DNA of 64,000 bases. Origin: Desulfopila aestuarii DSM 18488. GTDB lineage: Bacteria; Desulfobacterota; Desulfobulbia; Desulfobulbales; Desulfocapsaceae. Both the position numbers and the translations under genes were made by a program. The first letter of the stretch is position 1, and every line of letters starts with the position of its first letter. The notes beneath the pieces were generated by a model. That model worked only from the letters and a program-made list of their open reading frames with translations, did no database searches and was not told where the DNA came from. This document shows, piece by piece, positions 61,740-64,000 of the stretch. The stretch lies in contig CAMBBS010000002.1 in the NCBI GenBank assembly GCA_945863875.1, forward strand, positions 1-64,000, written 5' to 3'.

Positions 61740-63962
61740 TTAGTTCCGCAGCGGTTTACCGGTCTTCAGCATATGCTGGATACGCTCGGCGGTCTTCTTG
61801 TTGCCGCAGAGTTTCAGGAAATTCTCCCGTTCCAGCTGCAGCAGGTACTCCTCAGTGATCAGGGTACCGGGGTTGACATCGCCGCCACACATAACCTGGG
61901 CAATGATTGTGCCCATTTCCGCTTCATATTCGGTTATAAATTTTCCCATCTGCATATTCCACAGCTGGCTCTTGATAGCGGAGGCAATGCCGCGGCCGGG
62001 AGCGGGAATGTTTTCAACCGGCCGCTTCGGTCGATAATTGACCGCCAGCGCCAGAACCTTCTGTTTGGCATCGCCGATGAGTTTGTCGATATCCATGGTG
62101 ATCGAGTCGCCGTGGCGCATATAGTCCATGCCGAAGAGTTCTGCGGCGCCCATGGACACCTTGGCCATGGCCAGCTGCTCGAAATTTTTGATGATAAACG
62201 GCTGGACATCGGCTTTATTCTGCTGCGCCAGCTGGATGGCCCGCAGACTCATCTCCTTGGTGCCGCCGCCGCCTGGCAAAAGCCCCACGCCGATCTCGAC
62301 CAGGCCCATATAGGTCTCGGCATAGGCGTTGATGGCATCGGAGTGCAGACAGAACTCCGCCCCGCCGCCAAGTGCCATGTTAAACGGTGCGGCAACCACC
62401 GGCACCTTGGCATATTTTACCGCCATGGTCGCCTTCTGGAAGGCCCGAACGGCCATATTGATATCGTCGTAGGCGCCTTCGGCCAGTGCCACAGCCACCA
62501 TCATCAGGTTGGCGCCGACCGAGAAATTGGCACCATGATTACCGATCACCAGGCCGACACCCTCTTCTTCCGCACGCTTGATGGCCTTATGGGTCATGGC
62601 CAGGATGTCGCCGCTGATGGAATTCATCTTCGAGTGGAACTCAAAACCGAAGACGCCGTCGCCCAGATCGACAACCGAGCAGTTGGCGTTCTTCTCGACA
62701 ACCCTGCCACCTTTTTTGAGGATCTGCAGCTGGATCTGTCCCTCTTTCACCGCGACGGGCAGGTATGCTCTGGTGGCGAGATCATAGTATTCTCTCAGCC
62801 CCTTGTCATTGTACCGGTAGAATTGTTCCACACCGACGAGACTTGCCGGCACCTTGACGCCATCCTTTTCCGCCCGTTTGACAAAGGCGGGCACGCCGAT
62901 CGCATCAAGCATTTCAAAGGGACCGATTTCCCAGTTAAAGCCCCAGCGCATGGCATTATCGACATTGACCACGTCGTCGGCGATCTCCGGGATGCGGTTA
63001 ACGGTGTAAATCAAGGTGTCGCGGATACTCTTCCAGGCAAACTCGGCGCCTTTATCTTTTGCGCCGACAACCATTTTTAGCTTCTGGGCCGGATCGTCAA
63101 CCTGCTTGACCATCATTACCGAGGCGAACTTCGGCTTGGCCAGAGGTTTATAGTCACCGGTTAGGTAATCGTAGTAGCAGATTTCCTTCTTGCCGGCGAC
63201 CACATCTTTTTTATAAAAACCCTGCCTGGTTTTATTGCCGAGCTGCCCGGCCTCGATCATTTTTTTCATAAAGGCGGGCAATTTGAACACCTCGCGCTCT
63301 TCATCATCGGGCAGCAGATCGTGGGAATTGTTGCCGACATGGGCCAGCGTGTCCAGACCGACCAGATCGGCGGTGCGAAAGGCCGCACTCTTTGGCCGGG
63401 CGGTGGCCGGACCGGCAACGGCATCCACCTCTTCCACGGTCATGCCCATCTCGACCATATGCTGGATACCCTTATAAATGGCATAGGTGCCGATTCTGTT
63501 AGCGATGAAATTCGTTGTATCCTTGGCGTAGACGATACCTTTGCCCAGCCTTTTGCTGATAAAATCGGCCAGCCCTTTCATGACCACCGGATCGGTTTCC
63601 CGGCAGGGAACGATCTCCATCAACCGCATATAGCGCGGCGGATTGAAAAAGTGCGTGGCGAGGAAATTTTTACGCACCTCGCCGGGCAGAACCGCCGCCA
63701 TCTCGTTCACCGAAAGGCCGCTGGTATTGGTGGTGAGAATGGCGCCTGGGGCAAGGTGCGGCACGAGTTTTTTCAGCAGATCGAGTTTGATCGGCATATA
63801 CTCGACGACGACCTCGATAATCCAGTCACAGCCGGTTAATTTTTCCAGGTCATCCTCTAAATTGCCCACCTTAATCTGTCCGGCATACTCAGTGAGATAA
63901 AAAGGAGCCGGTTTCATCTTCAGCAATCCCTGCAGGCCATTCTGGGCGATGCGGTTGCGCAC
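61740..63962 (-). CDS. 3-hydroxyacyl-CoA dehydrogenase/enoyl-CoA hydratase fusion (5' end outside window)
   Basis: HAD half: ILTTNTSGLSVNEMAAVLPGEVRKNFLATHFFNPPRYMRLMEIVP; ECH half: AAPFNMALGGGAEFCLHSD...LVEIGVGLLPGGGGTKEM. Reading frame stays open toward the window end. Confidence 0.93.
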   Translation of the reverse strand: MRNRIAQNGLQGLLKMKPAPFYLTEYAGQIKVGNLEDDLEKLTGCDWIIEVVVEYMPIKLDLLKKLVPHLAPGAILTTNTSGLSVNEMAAVLPGEVRKNFLATHFFNPPRYMRLMEIVPCRETDPVVMKGLADFISKRLGKGIVYAKDTTNFIANRIGTYAIYKGIQHMVEMGMTVEEVDAVAGPATARPKSAAFRTADLVGLDTLAHVGNNSHDLLPDDEEREVFKLPAFMKKMIEAGQLGNKTRQGFYKKDVVAGKKEICYYDYLTGDYKPLAKPKFASVMMVKQVDDPAQKLKMVVGAKDKGAEFAWKSIRDTLIYTVNRIPEIADDVVNVDNAMRWGFNWEIGPFEMLDAIGVPAFVKRAEKDGVKVPASLVGVEQFYRYNDKGLREYYDLATRAYLPVAVKEGQIQLQILKKGGRVVEKNANCSVVDLGDGVFGFEFHSKMNSISGDILAMTHKAIKRAEEEGVGLVIGNHGANFSVGANLMMVAVALAEGAYDDINMAVRAFQKATMAVKYAKVPVVAAPFNMALGGGAEFCLHSDAINAYAETYMGLVEIGVGLLPGGGGTKEMSLRAIQLAQQNKADVQPFIIKNFEQLAMAKVSMGAAELFGMDYMRHGDSITMDIDKLIGDAKQKVLALAVNYRPKRPVENIPAPGRGIASAIKSQLWNMQMGKFITEYEAEMGTIIAQVMCGGDVNPGTLITEEYLLQLERENFLKLCGNKKTAERIQHMLKTGKPLRN

Positions 63963-64000
63963 GACTGGACTGGCCAGCGTTAACCCCTTTGCTGCTTCCT

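Noticed and set aside
61773-63080. 435-aa plus-strand ORF
   Set aside because: Antisense shadow of the HAD/ECH fusion gene; His/Gln/Asp-rich composition with no recognisable domain.

Overview
The window looks like ~64 kb of chromosome from an anaerobic, probably sulfate-reducing or sulfur-disproportionating, Desulfobacterota-like bacterium (inferred from gene content, not from a search). Most of it is intact protein-coding sequence. The left edge (about 130-1320) is a decayed DUF4338/DruA-like plus IS66-type mobile remnant. Core genes include an M48 lipoprotein protease, a DHH/CBS protein, tRNA-Gly(GCC), Lon, aconitase, TruA, ThpR and TcdA. The main accessory blocks are: (i) a six-gene Hyf/complex-I-like membrane operon (14635-21914) whose large subunit lacks the canonical [NiFe] CxxC ligands, i.e. 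an Ehr-like energy-converting-hydrogenase-related complex, preceded by an unrecognised 383-aa ORF, a candidate sigma-54 promoter and a histidine kinase/sigma-54 activator pair; (ii) an OvoA-like ovothiol synthase; (iii) a fatty-acid module (FadL-like porin, thioesterase, SCP2, EtfAB, EMO-like Fe-S/heme oxidoreductase, acyl-CoA dehydrogenase, MerR regulator) with three copies of a shared operator-like sequence TTACGTWMAGGTMAA; (iv) a second long beta-oxidation operon (52670 to beyond 63962) ending in a 15-bp perfect stem with a U-tract; (v) a HigBA-like toxin-antitoxin locus with an unusually short toxin. No CRISPR array, rRNA or intact prophage was seen. Family assignments come from reading motifs by eye; no database search was run.
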